Positions 35,685 through 46,604 of a stretch of DNA of 64,000 bases are shown piece after piece. Positions within the stretch are counted from its first letter, which is position 1. Each line of letters begins with the position of its first letter. Below the pieces are notes generated by a model. It searched no databases. It saw only the letters and a list, made by a program, of their open reading frames with translations, and was not told the DNA's origin. Where the stretch lies: positions 124,001-188,000 of the forward strand of contig PYIU01000006.1 of the NCBI GenBank assembly GCA_003415625.1, written 5' to 3'. The translations under genes were made by a program, and so were the position numbers. Origin of the DNA: Aquanectria penicillioides. Lineage: Eukaryota; Ascomycota; Sordariomycetes; Hypocreales; Nectriaceae.

Positions 35685-37216
35685 TTACTCGCACCTCCAT
35701 GCCTTCAGCCTCTCAAACACCCAACCGCTGGTATGCATGAGGGACGTTTTGCGCTGAGACATTGCCGGCGCGTAGCCTTGTCCCATAATCATCTTGTTGT
35801 CCATCTTGCACAAATCCTCGACATATGTCCACTGCATGCAGTCCTCCCAACCCTTGCACGCAGCTTCGCAGTCTGCGACTGACTCCCATCCCTTCTTCCA
35901 AAGGGCTGTATCATACTTGCCCGAAGGTGCGGGGGGTGCGTCTTTGTTGGCAGAGGTAACTTCGTACATGGAGGCCATGTTGTCCCACCATTCGATGGGT
36001 TTCTGAATGGCGGGGAGGATCCTGTCGACAAAAAAGTCTCGGTGCAGTAGCGGTTTCTGTGAGGCAGTGTTAGTCTGCAAAATGATTTACCTGGGAGGAT
36101 CTTCTTGGGGCGTACCTTAAAGTCCCATCTACTTTGGAGCTCGTGGTATTGTGACACATCGCGGTTGTGAACCTTGTGCCACGACAAGAGGGGTTGGCAC
36201 CAGTTGTATCTGTCAAAGGCAAACACCCAATGGACAACGGGATTGAACCCAAAGGTGAACTTCTCATCGCCCCCGTTCTCGCCAAACTTAACGCTGTTGT
36301 CGTTTAGGGCTTTCGCCAGAACCTGGTCACCGCAGCAGTGGTCCGCGGTATACTGGTGGTACTCTTTGGCGATATCGGGCTTGCCTGCAAATGCCTTCTC
36401 CCAGGCACCGCGCGAAAGGGCAAAGCCAGCTCCGCCATGAGCGAACACGACGTCTGATTTGGCGGCGTAGCTGCCGAGGTAGTGGGGTTTTCGCCAGTCA
36501 AAGCGAGAGAGGTATGCGAGGATGTTTGGCATGAAGAGGTAAGTGTCGTCCTCCATGTAAATGTACCACTTGGCCTTTGGCCAGTTTGTTCCGGCGTGCT
36601 GCATGAGGGGCACGAATTTGTACTTGTCAATGATCCAGCCGCCCGTGGGGCCCCATTCGTCGCCGTTGACTCCGGCAGCCTCGGCATAGTAGTTGTTTGC
36701 CATGTACTCTGGGAGTTGTCGGTAGACGTCAAAATCCGGCTTGGCCATGTTTTCGTCTGTGGTGTTGGCGAGAACGTCGATGATTGAAAACTTTCCAACG
36801 GTTTCGGGGTAGTCGGAGTAGATGACAGAGTCGTCACCACTCAAGCCCTCGCTTGTGAGTGTTGTGGTCAAATGAACGAGAAGTCGCTTCCACATGGTTG
36901 TTCCGCCGGTTTTCATGATGAGCAGCACATCGCCTCTAGCAAGAGGCGCACCAGAGGCATTGTCTTGCGACGATTTAGATTTTGCTGAGGGAGTGGGCTC
37001 ATATTCGGCGCTCGTCGAAGAATTTCCGAGCGACTCAGTCTCTTTTGGCCCCTGGACGACCTTTTCCGATTGCGTCGCATCCTGCGAGAGCTCTGGAACT
37101 GACACCGAGAGCCCACGATTGCCCTCAGCGGGGTTCAACAAGTAGAAGAAGAGACCGACGCATGTGGCAATGATAATGGCCGGGACCAACCGGTTGTTTC
37201 TGTACGTGATAATCAT
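35685..37216 (-). CDS. Golgi type II glycosyltransferase, GT31/Fringe-like
   Basis: Exons 36116-37216 and 35685-36056, with a 59-bp intron, give 490 aa. A short cytosolic tail (MIITYRNNR) and one membrane segment (residues ~10-28) make it a type II membrane protein, followed by a Ser/Pro/Glu-rich stem (~30-90). The luminal catalytic part has the GT-A metal site in 'YMEDDTYLFMPNI' (D223, D224), then 'GSYAAKSDVVFAHGGAGFALSRGAWEK' and 'DHCCGDQVLAKAL', which resemble the Fringe/core-1 galactosyltransferase group of GT31. The end is Cys-rich ('DCEAACKGWEDCMQW'), like a small PAN/apple-type disulfide module; this pattern is common in fungal homologues. Donor and acceptor sugars are unknown. It is divergent from a GT2 synthase gene 1.5 kb away. 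Confidence 0.8.
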
Positions 37217-38749
37217 GACTTCGACCTTGAAGGCATCACCAAATGGCCAAGTTCAACCCGGGACTGGGAGACCGCAAAAGAAATTGAGAACGAGATCAAG
37301 GGAAGGTTTCAGTAGGGCTGACACGATGCAAGGCACAAAGGCAATCTCGACACGGGCTCTCGGCGATTTCCCCAATCGGGCTACCACGGTTTAGAAGCAT
37401 CCCTCGTGTCTGGCGAGATCCACTTTGATCGTGACAATGCAAGGATTCCCTCATCTAACTTGGGGCGAAGGATGAAATTGTCGCTCTGCGGTCCCGCCCA
37501 GCAATAAAATATACCTTCGCCAGCGGCGGTCCGGCCCGGGACATCGAAACTCTATGGACTACAATCGATGGAAATAGCTGGAGCTGCTGGTATTTCCGCG
37601 TGCGTGCGCAGATAAATCGCCAAAGAATGCAGCAGAAAAGAGCGTGTTGAAAACGGGCGGAGCTCGCGCATGTGAGGACTTGAGTGTCGCATTTTAGCCA
37701 GCAAGGCAGTCCGACCCTCGCTCCCTACTAGCGCCGGGACGGACGGCTATCCTCAACGGTCATGGTGAGGTGAGTGAGTCGGCCGAATGCTATGTTACAT
37801 GATGCAGTCTCCCAGGCTGGCTTTTTCATGGGTCTTCCTCGCCCTGTTTTCCCATACCTACAGGTCAGTTGTCACCCACAATTGAGTGGGGTTTTCCGCT
37901 TCGTCTGCGAAATATCCCCTCAAGTCTTGGAGGGCTTAGCGAGCTAGCTCGTGTCCTTTGCAGATCCCCATCTGTTATAACGTCGCCAAGTGGGAGCGAA
38001 TGTCAGGTATGGCCGGTGAATTTCCGGGAGTCACTCCGTAGTCCCGTATTCCGTAGGATCCTTTGATTTGCTTCTCACATGATGCCGAATTAGCGGCCAG
38101 GAGGAGCATTTTCCTTCGCCCTATAAGACGCCGTATCCGAGTGGCAATTTTCTCATCCTTCGCGCCATGTCGTTTGTAGAAGTTGCCGGATGCAATACGG
38201 GGTATGACTCGACGGAGAGGCCCCTATTTTTATCACCCAGATCCCATCAATGAGTCGGCCGCGAGCCGCTTGGCACCTGGCCAAGGCATGGTTGTGCCTG
38301 GTAGAGGCATGGGTGCTTGGCGACAGCCGATCGATATCCCAGCAGGTAATAAGGAGAAGGGATTCTGGCAGCCCCAAGCGCCATCCCCAAAGCGGAACTA
38401 GTAATTGACGAGATCCTAGTCGGATCCCACCTCAATGGCCTCGGAGCAATGCGTTGCCGTTGCGTTCAACCCCATGAGGCCATTTATTTATGGAAATTTT
38501 CCATTTGCCCCTGCTTTCCTCTTTTGCGCTAGGCTGCTTTGTACCCGGTTCTTCTTTAATAGCTTTGTCGGACGGATCGAAGCGCTTTCTGAGAGTTCTG
38601 GAAGCCGGCGTTTCTTGACTTCTTTTGTCTCCTTGATTAGGAACTCGAGCTTGTTGCCTCTTCCGTGGAAGTAGTAACAGGTCCGAAGCCCGAAGTGAAG
38701 ATCTCCTCCTCATCCTCCTCCCTCCTGTCATTGGAGCCAACCCTGAACA
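37217..38749. promoter_or_regulatory. Divergent intergenic region between two glycosyltransferases
   Basis: This 1.5-kb region without a recognised gene separates the starts of the GT31-like and GT2 genes. A pyrimidine-rich tract (CT/TCC repeats, about 38701-38728) lies just before the GT2 start, as often seen near fungal transcription starts. Several short open frames are present but none looks coding. Confidence 0.4.
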
Positions 38750-40650
38750 ATGGAGAAGTACGGATCCGAAGACCACCCCTCGCTCGTTATCGAGCGTGAG
38801 CGGCCGGTCAGTTGGTCAAGGAAGGCAATCAACGTTATCGGATGCCTGCTAGCGTTGCCCGTCTACTGGGTGATGACAATGTACTGCAAGTATCCTGTGA
38901 CGCTTGACTTGATCTGCACCATTGCTCTGGCAGAGCTCAACCGGTTCGTCAATGAAGGTCGGCGCATGACTTTCTTCTCCCAACAGTCTCAAATGCGAGG
39001 CAAGATGGACTCGGAGAAGTTGGATTTGGAGAGGCAGCCAGCCTCGCTCAGGCTCGACTGCATGGCTGCGGTTGTCGGCTGGAGAGAAGACCCTGCCTTG
39101 TTTACTCGGGCCCTTGAAAGCTACAAATCAGCCAAGCACTGCTCATTTATGCTGGTTGGAATTGACGGCGACGAGGAAGGTGACCAAGACATGGTCCGCG
39201 TCTTCAACAAGGTAGCTCATCTTTCTCTAGTCCCATCAGGAAAAGTCTATGTTACCTAACACGCCCTCGATATAGGTTTACCCGCGTCAATCAAAGGCTA
39301 TTCATATCCCGGAGCCTCTGGGATTAGCGGCTGAGCACTGCTTGTCCAAGATGATTTCGATGCGCAAGCAGTATGATGAGGAGGTGGATTTGAATGACTG
39401 TCACGATCTTGCCCTGAGTCACTGCATCCAACTTGCTCGCATTACTCTTGAGCAAGAGAAGATCAATTTTGGCGGACCGGATGGAATCCGGCACCTGTGC
39501 ATCCGACAAAAACACATGCACAAGAAGGGAATCATGTTTACGACTTACATTTTCGCCCTCGTCATTGCTGACATGCTTGGCATCGAATTTCTGTGGTCTT
39601 CCGATTCAGATACCCTGGTCTTGCTGGACTCAATCGAGCGCACCGTGAACTCCGTTGCCGCCGACCCGAACATCGGCGGAGCCAGCTCAGGCCTCATTGT
39701 TCACAACGAAACAGAGACAGCGGTCACTAAGCTTTCTACCACTATTTATTGGGGTGAGCTGTATCTCACTCGGTCTACCCCAGCTGCCACTGCGACAAGT
39801 GACTGTCAGAGCGGACCCAGCACTCTCTTCCGGTTGGCAGCTTTGCCAGGAATCTTGGTCCCTTGGTATCTCCAGACGGTCATGGGCAAGCGCATGGTGA
39901 GAACATTGATTACCAGTTTTGGAAACAAGAGCTAATTTGGCGACGCGATAGATCATCAATGAAGACAGACATCTCACCACCAACCTCCTCTCTCGCGGTT
40001 GGGGTGTTGTGTTTGCATCGGATGTGTTGACAGCCACCGAAACACCTACAACTCTATCAAGATGGATCATGCAACAGGTGCGATGGGGGCGAGCCACCCA
40101 CATCGAGTCTCTTCTGCAGCCAAAGGTTTACCTCATGAGCCACCCGCTCCTATTTTACGGGATGGCAAAGCGAGAATCGGGTCCTGTTCTCGGCGCCATC
40201 GCTGTCATCGTTTACTTTTTTACATCTCATTCACTCTTTAACCTTTGTTTATACGACCTTGCTGTCCGCATGGCAATCGGCACTGCATACAATCTTCTTA
40301 GAAACCCTCAAAGACTCAGCAAGCGGGCCATGGGTTGGGTCCTACCAGGCATTCTTTTCTATTACATTCCCCTACCAGCCATTCATGTTTGGAGCATGTT
40401 GACATTGACCGCTGATGGTTGGGGAACTACCATGCGGGCTGCCACAGAGAAGGCTCGAACGTCTAGCCTTCGAAAGGCTTGGTGGGAGGTTGGATTTTTC
40501 ATCGTTTGGATGGGCATCGTTGGCGGATCAGCAGCCAAGTGGTTTGCGACGTCTTACGACCTGTCTCCCGAGTTACGGGCTGCATCCATATTCATTTCCT
40601 TCGCAGTTTCGTCAGTCAGCACATGGGCATTGGTGATAGGGCCACAATAA
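38750..40650 (+). CDS. Processive GT2 glycosyltransferase, hyaluronan/chitin synthase-like
   Basis: Integral membrane polysaccharide synthase. Exons 38750-39211, 39276-39896 and 39952-40650 splice in frame to 593 aa. Two N-terminal membrane segments (residues ~24-65) precede the cytosolic GT-A domain: 'AAVVGWREDP' at the nucleotide-binding strand, 'GIDGDEEGDQD', the DxD motif in 'SSDSDT' (D264, D266), the catalytic acidic 'NEDRH' (E365, D366) and the acceptor-site motif QQVRW (residues 402-406, the Q-x-x-R-W signature). Three to five membrane helices follow. The pattern resembles the fungal Cps1/hyaluronan-synthase-like group, which builds cell-wall or capsule-like polysaccharide, rather than a full chitin synthase. 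The product sugar cannot be inferred. It is divergent from a Golgi GT31-like gene. Confidence 0.87.
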
Positions 40651-41116
40651 AGGGCATATAACGATAATAGATAAAAGTAATGCTAGACTAATATGAAAAT
40701 TAATGACTTATAGAACTTAGTTCTTGAATGCGATTTAATGGATGCGAGTCGTGAGATCGTCGTCATCGTTTTTTTTTTCTGGCAGAACAATCTGTTTTCT
40801 TCGCTCCGACATTTTTGAGGACTAAAGAGGTTCTCGATAAAAGCTTCTATGGCGAGACTTAGCCCTTTTCGATTACGCCATGAAATGCACATCAATAAAC
40901 AGGGCTGGTTTGCGCTGATTAATCAAGTTGTCCGAGTTCGATCACTAATCAAACTTGCTGTCAGCTGCAATCCAACCTCCAAAACACCGAAAAGGTTATA
41001 AATTTCCATGCGTCCAGTCAACAGGCCACACAACTTTTGAGGAAAATTACTTCAACTCCTTGAGTATCGGTTAATACAACAGGCAGTCTAAGGGAGACAT
41101 TTGACATCCCTTCATC
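40651..41116. other. Intergenic region
   Basis: AT-rich spacer between two genes on the same strand, with a T-run at about 40769-40777. It holds the GT2 3' flank and the promoter of the next gene. Confidence 0.45.
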
Positions 41117-42565
41117 ATGGCAGAAGATGAAACCGACGAGAGCAACTTCACTTTTATCAACGTTTCAAATCCGCTCGAGGGACCAAATCCTCAGATTAAA
41201 CAAAGGGTGCGCCGCCATGTAGCGGAAGGGATTGGTCGATCAAGACGTCGGAGACCGCGAAACAGAATAATAGCGCTTCATCTGGCCGATGAGTTTGATA
41301 GCGTCCCCGATATCCCACAAAGTCAAATCCCCGATTGGATTCTTGGCCCTGCAGGGCTGGAAGGCCTCGGACTAGACAACGAGGCACTGGGATTAATTCA
41401 TTATAGTAAGCGATCAGTCCATCTATAGAGGGTTAGGAGCTCAGATCCCGCAGCCATCAACCAGGATATTCCATTTCGCCAAGTGTGGATTGTCATGGCG
41501 CTAAGAGACCGCATGGCTATTAATCTTACTCTTGCCAACGCGGTCAGGAGGCTAAACTACGCTCGAGGTTTTCCTATGGAATCTTTCTCTCCTAATCGAA
41601 AAGCGGTAAGATACTACTCGCTCGCTATGTCTTCTCTAGCGCAACGCTTGAGCAACTTGCATGAACCAGCTGGCGAGGGTGCTGTCATTACAATTCTAGG
41701 GCTAGCTTGCCATGACGTATGTACTCACCTTGGGGAATTCCGTGTCAATCACTGTCTAATGGAGTTTTAGATCTCGGTTGGAGACTGGGATCGCTGGGCT
41801 ATACACATGCGCGGACTTGCTCTCATCATCCAGCTACGAGGTGGTTGGCAGGGTTTTGGGGACTATACCGCGACTTTTGGAGCCTGGTAAGACTCATCCT
41901 CTAGGTTATGAACGCTGTGGCCTAACAAAACTAGGATGGACGTATTAGGAAGCTCGACGCTTGATATGAAGCCTCAACTTGAGCTTCCACTCGAACTACA
42001 AGCGCCTCTCCAAGCCAACACCTCGTCAAAATTAGAAGCTCTCCTCTCCAAAATCCCTGAACTTCGACGATCCTTGTATATGATGTCATCCATCGCAGCA
42101 ACGGTCAACTCCAATTTGACAGACTCGACTTTTTGGCAAGATGAATTAAGGGGTGTTGGCCTCGTTGTGCCAGCAACCCATGAGCTCTTGTCAGTCCAAA
42201 GACGCACTGATGATACATTTGGCATTACGCAAGACCTTGTACGGCTGGCATGTCTCATTATTCTCTCAGCGCTCAAGGGCCGCTTCCGCATAACTACGGT
42301 CGACATGGCTCCATTAGTATCCCGCTTCGCTTCTACTCTCAGTTTACACGATTCAGTTGGCGACTGGGAGCTGGCCCTATGGGCTCTCATCTCTGTTACC
42401 GTCCTTCACCGCCCCAATGCGGAAGCATCACTTATCGGGAACATTCGCAATATTTTATCAATCAGTGGACTCGACGGGCCTCAGGCACTTCAATTTTGCA
42501 AAGAGATTCTATGGTTTAATCTCGCAGATGAGCATCAAATGGCTCAGATGATCAACCCCCAGTAA
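41117..42565 (+). CDS. Fungal-specific transcription factor domain protein without zinc cluster
   Basis: Exons 41117-41405, 41445-41716, 41771-41886 and 41935-42565 splice in frame to 435 aa. The central region ('RDRMAINLTLANAVRRLNYARG', 'RKAVRYYSLAMSSLAQRL', 'GDWDRWAIHMRGLALIIQLRGGWQ') fits the Fungal_trans_2 (PF11951) family, the regulatory part of many Zn2Cys6 regulators. No Cys cluster precedes it: residues 28-50 instead hold a basic, Arg-rich stretch (RRHVAEGIGRSRRRRPRNR) that could serve for nuclear import or DNA contact. Its stop overlaps the stop of the convergent SDR gene by 14 bp. It may be a zinc-cluster regulator that lost its DNA-binding domain, or a cofactor; family annotation often calls such genes transcription factors without evidence. 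Confidence 0.78.
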
Positions 42566-43445
42566 TTCCACCACTCGCAGAGATGAATTGGCCAGTAATC
42601 CAGCGGCTCTTTTCGCTAGCCAGCAATAGTACAATATCTGCAACATCCTCAACAGTGCCAGTACGTTCTTCAGCCCTGGTTAAAGATACGAGATGGTCCT
42701 TCAGCAGCTGAGCGCCGGCATTTTCATCAGGTAGAGAGTCGGTGACCACAGGACCGGGCGCAACAGTGTTGATTGTAAGGCCCTTTCCTCCTCGGCCGAT
42801 CTGACCAGGATTAGCAATGAACAGCATGATAATCAGGGACACGGACCTCATGTGCCAATGAGAAAGTCAAGGCATCCATGGCACCTTTGATGGCAGTATA
42901 TATGGCGCTCTCGCGCAGACCAAGTTTGGAAGCGACACTGCCAATATTGATGACCCTACCGCCCTTGGACATGTATGGCATCGCAGTTTTGAGTAGATAC
43001 AGGGGGCCAAAAACGCCCACACTGAATGACTGAGTAAGTTGCTCAGTGGTTGCATCCAAGGCTGGGCCGAAATACATCCAAGCAGCGTTGTTGACTTTGT
43101 AATTTAGTATGGAGAAAACTGTTCCAAGCAAAATATTCACTCACCAATGATGTCAATGTGATCAACTGAAAATCCCTTCAAAGTTTCATCGACGAGCTTT
43201 TTGTTCCCCTCTGGGGTGCCGATGTCAGCTTGCACGACAACGACACTGCCCTTTCCAGCCGCCGCCTCGACGTTGCTAACAACCTTGGCTGCACGGCTCG
43301 CGGTGGAGTCTGAAACATAATTGATCGTGACCTTGGCACCGGCAACGGCAAGTGCCAGGGCAATACCTGCACCAATACCGTTCTCTCTGCCAGAGCCAGT
43401 GATAATGGCCACTTTGCCCTTGAGAGATAGCGAATCTTGAGTCAT
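42552..43445 (-). CDS. Short-chain dehydrogenase/reductase (SDR, classical)
   Basis: NAD(P)-dependent oxidoreductase, probably cytosolic. Exons 43145-43445, 42847-43094 and 42552-42800 give 265 aa. The cofactor motif is 'ITGSGRENGIGAGIA' (TGxxxGIG spaced as in classical SDRs with an insertion), followed by 'ADIG' and 'NNAA' (NNAG-like). The catalytic residues are Ser153 (NIGSVAS), Tyr166 and Lys170 (YTAIK), and 'PGPVVTDSLPDE' follows the active site as usual. It resembles the FabG/glucose-1-dehydrogenase-like SDRs annotated as 3-oxoacyl-ACP reductases, but the substrate is not deducible. The second intron uses the unusual donor GTCCGT. A minus-strand TATAAAA at 43555-43561 lies about 110 bp upstream of the ATG. 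Confidence 0.9.
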
Positions 43446-45108
43446 GTTGAAGTCGTGATTGGAATGGATTATTTAATATAAGGATGTGGATGATGTGAAT
43501 GTGACGAGAATCTGCGGTGCTTGGGATTTTGAAACTGCTTGGAGATTGTTCAGATTTTATACTCCTCAGCCGCTGTAAACATCGCATTATTTTAGTAATC
43601 CCTTCATCTCTGCTTGCGATTCTATCGTGATTGATAATCCATATGTCGAATCGCCAAACCGCCAGTCCCTATAAACGAAGCCAAATTGTAGCATGTCCGA
43701 AAAGGGATAATAGAAATCCCTGCTTGCATGCATTAGCGGCCTGGCTGAACCCACATCGAACTTCGTGGCGTGAATCGTCTCACCACAGCGACAATTGGTC
43801 GGAATTCTCGGTGTCAGCGTGGGTGCCTGATAAACAAAACGCCATCAAGCCCAGGCTCTGCTCCGGCCTCGTATCTATCATTCCATTCTCATCCTCTGAC
43901 CAAAAGAGGCGCATGGCCATCTTGCCCCTCGCAGATCTATTAGTCAATTGTCCTTGCTGCTTCTGTAGCGTGCGCCTTGGTCAGGCGATCATTCATGGTG
44001 TCGACTTGAGACGAGCCAAGTTCCGTACCACGCAGTTGGACTGAAACTCGAATTAGTACAAAGGGTCGTCTATGATACAATTGGTTTTCTCCATAGGCCT
44101 TCGCATCTGTATCAACCCATATACCTACCTTGATATGATCAGGCTCGCGGTTATACTGCGAGCAGCCAAACCCTACCATCCTATTGAAGATCAATGCAAA
44201 ATCTAAAAAGAATTACAATCTAACCTATTTTCGCCCCAGACCTTATTGCATGAATTCTTTGAGAAAAAATTAAGCTATTTCTATCCAGCGTAAACCGATA
44301 TGTTCATGGTCGTTCACCGTCGTCGATGATCGGGCTGTTCATAGCCGGCTTATCCAGTTCCATATGGCTGCTCTTGACAATCTTCCCATTGCTTATTGAG
44401 ATGGAAATATGCAAAATTACCATACTTCATTTCCTAGAAGCAGATATTACCCGTGCTGGAGACGATTCAACAATTTCTAGCTGGACAACAGTGGATATTT
44501 ATATCCTCTAACTCGGCATCTTCAATGTGGCTTGTATGAGAATAGGTAAATCAATCCCTGCGGACACATGGTTACCAATGCCAAAGAATCTGCAGACAAA
44601 TTCCAACTACAGTGCTTTGTGCCGATGGGCAATTTGCGTGCATTTTAGCGACGGCGATCCGTCTAAACACCAAGCTAGAGGAAACCTCAAGTCCGATAAA
44701 GAAGTTTTCTAGAAGCAAGAATAATAGAATATTACAAATTGGCCCGTAGTACGATTAAACCATATCGACCTAACCACCACTCAAAACCAATCACCTCTGA
44801 TCCCTGTTGTCCAGTTGCATGATAGCGAATTGGCTACCAAGTCGGATTTCCAGAAGCGAGCGTGCCCCTCTCTTCGAAGCCGGGTTCCGAGCCCCACCAA
44901 CCGGTCATCATTGCTGTCGGCAATTGTGCATCATTACCGATTCCCCTCATTTGGGCGTATTCTGACAGAAAAACAGAAGAATATTGAACAACACCTCTTC
45001 CTGAGCCATCCGGCCAGTACCAAAGCCTCGTGATTCTTTGCATTAAGAGTATAGTTTCCCTCCTCTCGCCAGTTTCCCGCAATCGGGTACCCAAAAGCTC
45101 TCAACGAA
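43446..45108. other. Intergenic region (1.7 kb)
   Basis: This is the promoter of the SDR gene followed by sequence without a recognised gene. The + frame at 43631-44044 (137 codons) and the - frame at 43940-44194 overlap antisense and match no family; I do not call either. Confidence 0.4.
43555..43561 (-). promoter_or_regulatory. Candidate TATA box of the SDR gene
   Basis: The minus strand reads TATAAAA about 110-116 bp upstream of the ATG at 43445. This is assigned by position and sequence only. Confidence 0.4.
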
Positions 45109-46183
45109 ATGGCCGCAACAGATGCATTCAAGCTATCCGATGGTACAACCAGGTCAAGTGTGAAGACCTTGAACATAGCAGGGATACTTGTATACCTCTA
45201 CGGAGTCGATGAACTTGGCCCTCTTCAAGCCAAGAATACGACGGTGCTTTTTCACGTTCACGGCCGGACGAGGTCATACAAAGACGCAGAAGAAATTGCG
45301 CACCACTTGTTGAGTGAATGGAGACCCAAAGCACCAAACGAAACCGGCTTGGTTGTGGCTACTTTCGACAACCGCAATCATGGAACAAGAACAGTATGTT
45401 ATGATGTTAGTTTCCAAGATCTTGAGCTAATAAATTTCAGATCGATAGCATTTCGATGTAAGTGATACTTATAACTCACATGTTATTATCCCGTATTAAT
45501 CACCATTATGCCACACAGTCAAGACTGGAATGGTGGGAATATAAGACACGCGTAAGTGCTCTTGCTGTCACTCTCCATGGACAATTCTAATCTAATACTT
45601 AGGTAAGATATGTTGTCAATGATCGGTATGATAATTTAGCATATTCAGTTAAACATCACAGGTCTACATTTAACAGTATTTAGACGGAATCGTCGTTGAT
45701 GTTCAGATAATCATCACATTTCTAGAGAGTTATGTCGAGGGACTTTTTAAGCTAACACAGTTTATTGTGACTGGTCTCTCTCTTGGTGGCTATGTTACTT
45801 GGGATTTGCTAGAAATGGACAGTCGAATCGAGTCCGGTATACTCATCGTCGGATCTCTCAATTTAACAGACTTGCATTTGCAGCAGCTTGGAGGCTATTC
45901 AGCACTTTCCGATGTTCGTGTTGGGACTAAAGAGTGGCCCATGTCAATAGAGAACCTATACTTAGCGAGGGACAAGAAGTTAGAAGGCATTTCGGGAAAG
46001 AACATGCTAATCTTGAATGGTGCGCTAGATCCTTTGGTACCGAGCCGATTTACTCATCCTTGGATTGAAAAGTATGGCACTAAAAATAATGTTTAATTCT
46101 TTGAGTTTGATAATACTGGCCATTGGCTGTCCTTTGAGGGCATGGAGAAGATCGTTCAGTGGGTTGTAGAAAAGGTGAAATAG
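45109..46183 (+). pseudogene. Decayed alpha/beta hydrolase
   Basis: Family continuity suggests about six exons (from 45109 to the stop at 46181-46183) of a fungal alpha/beta hydrolase of ~290 aa. Recognisable parts are 'TTVLFHVHGRTRSYKD' (oxyanion-hole strand), 'ATFDNRNHGTRT', the nucleophile elbow 'VTGLSLGGYVTWDLLEMD', 'LILNGALDPLVP' (acid) and 'DNTGHWLSFEGME' (His). All three catalytic positions are still present. Two in-frame TAA stops break it: one at 45604-45606, after 'GNIRHA', where relatives have Gln-Asp-Met, and one at 46094-46096, just before the catalytic-His block. Both can come from CAA by one C-to-T change. The multiple small exons between 45397 and 45690 were joined by eye. A different splice pattern might avoid the first stop, but not the second. 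Confidence 0.65.
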
Positions 46184-46604
46184 TCTTGTAGTGGCCTTGG
46201 CTACGACTAAATCTATCCCATAGGACTAACTTCTACAACTCAATACAAATACGGATAGTATTAAGTCGTTTTTATCTCGTTCACGGTTGCGGAGAAGTTG
46301 TTCTAGGTGCTTTGATCTCCAAGGTGTTGGTCCGCGCTCCAGTCCCGACTTGTGGGTATGCAAGAGCATCCAGAGACTAGATAATGGCATGCTGATAGTT
46401 TTCTCTGGACGATTATTTACACATTTGTCCTACGAATCCAGCAAAAGGAAGGGGTGGCCCAGACTTTGTCCCTGATATATGTTCATGTTGAATAGGTTTA
46501 CGAACGAACTCAGGAGAGCAGCGCTCCTTATAATCTCTCAGACTCCCAAGTCCTTCATGTGAAGACAATCTTGTGTGGTATATATCAATTCTACAAGTTT
46601 CCCT
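46184..46604. other. Intergenic region
   Basis: Convergent spacer between the hydrolase relic and the amidase gene. No feature seen. Confidence 0.45.

Noticed and set aside
36304..36840. 178-codon minus-strand frame in the GT31-like gene
   Set aside because: It is a Thr/Ser/Pro-rich shadow of the real frame, which has clear GT31 motifs.
43631..44194. Overlapping antisense open frames of 137 and 84 codons
   Set aside because: Neither matches a known family, and antisense overlap suggests chance open frames.
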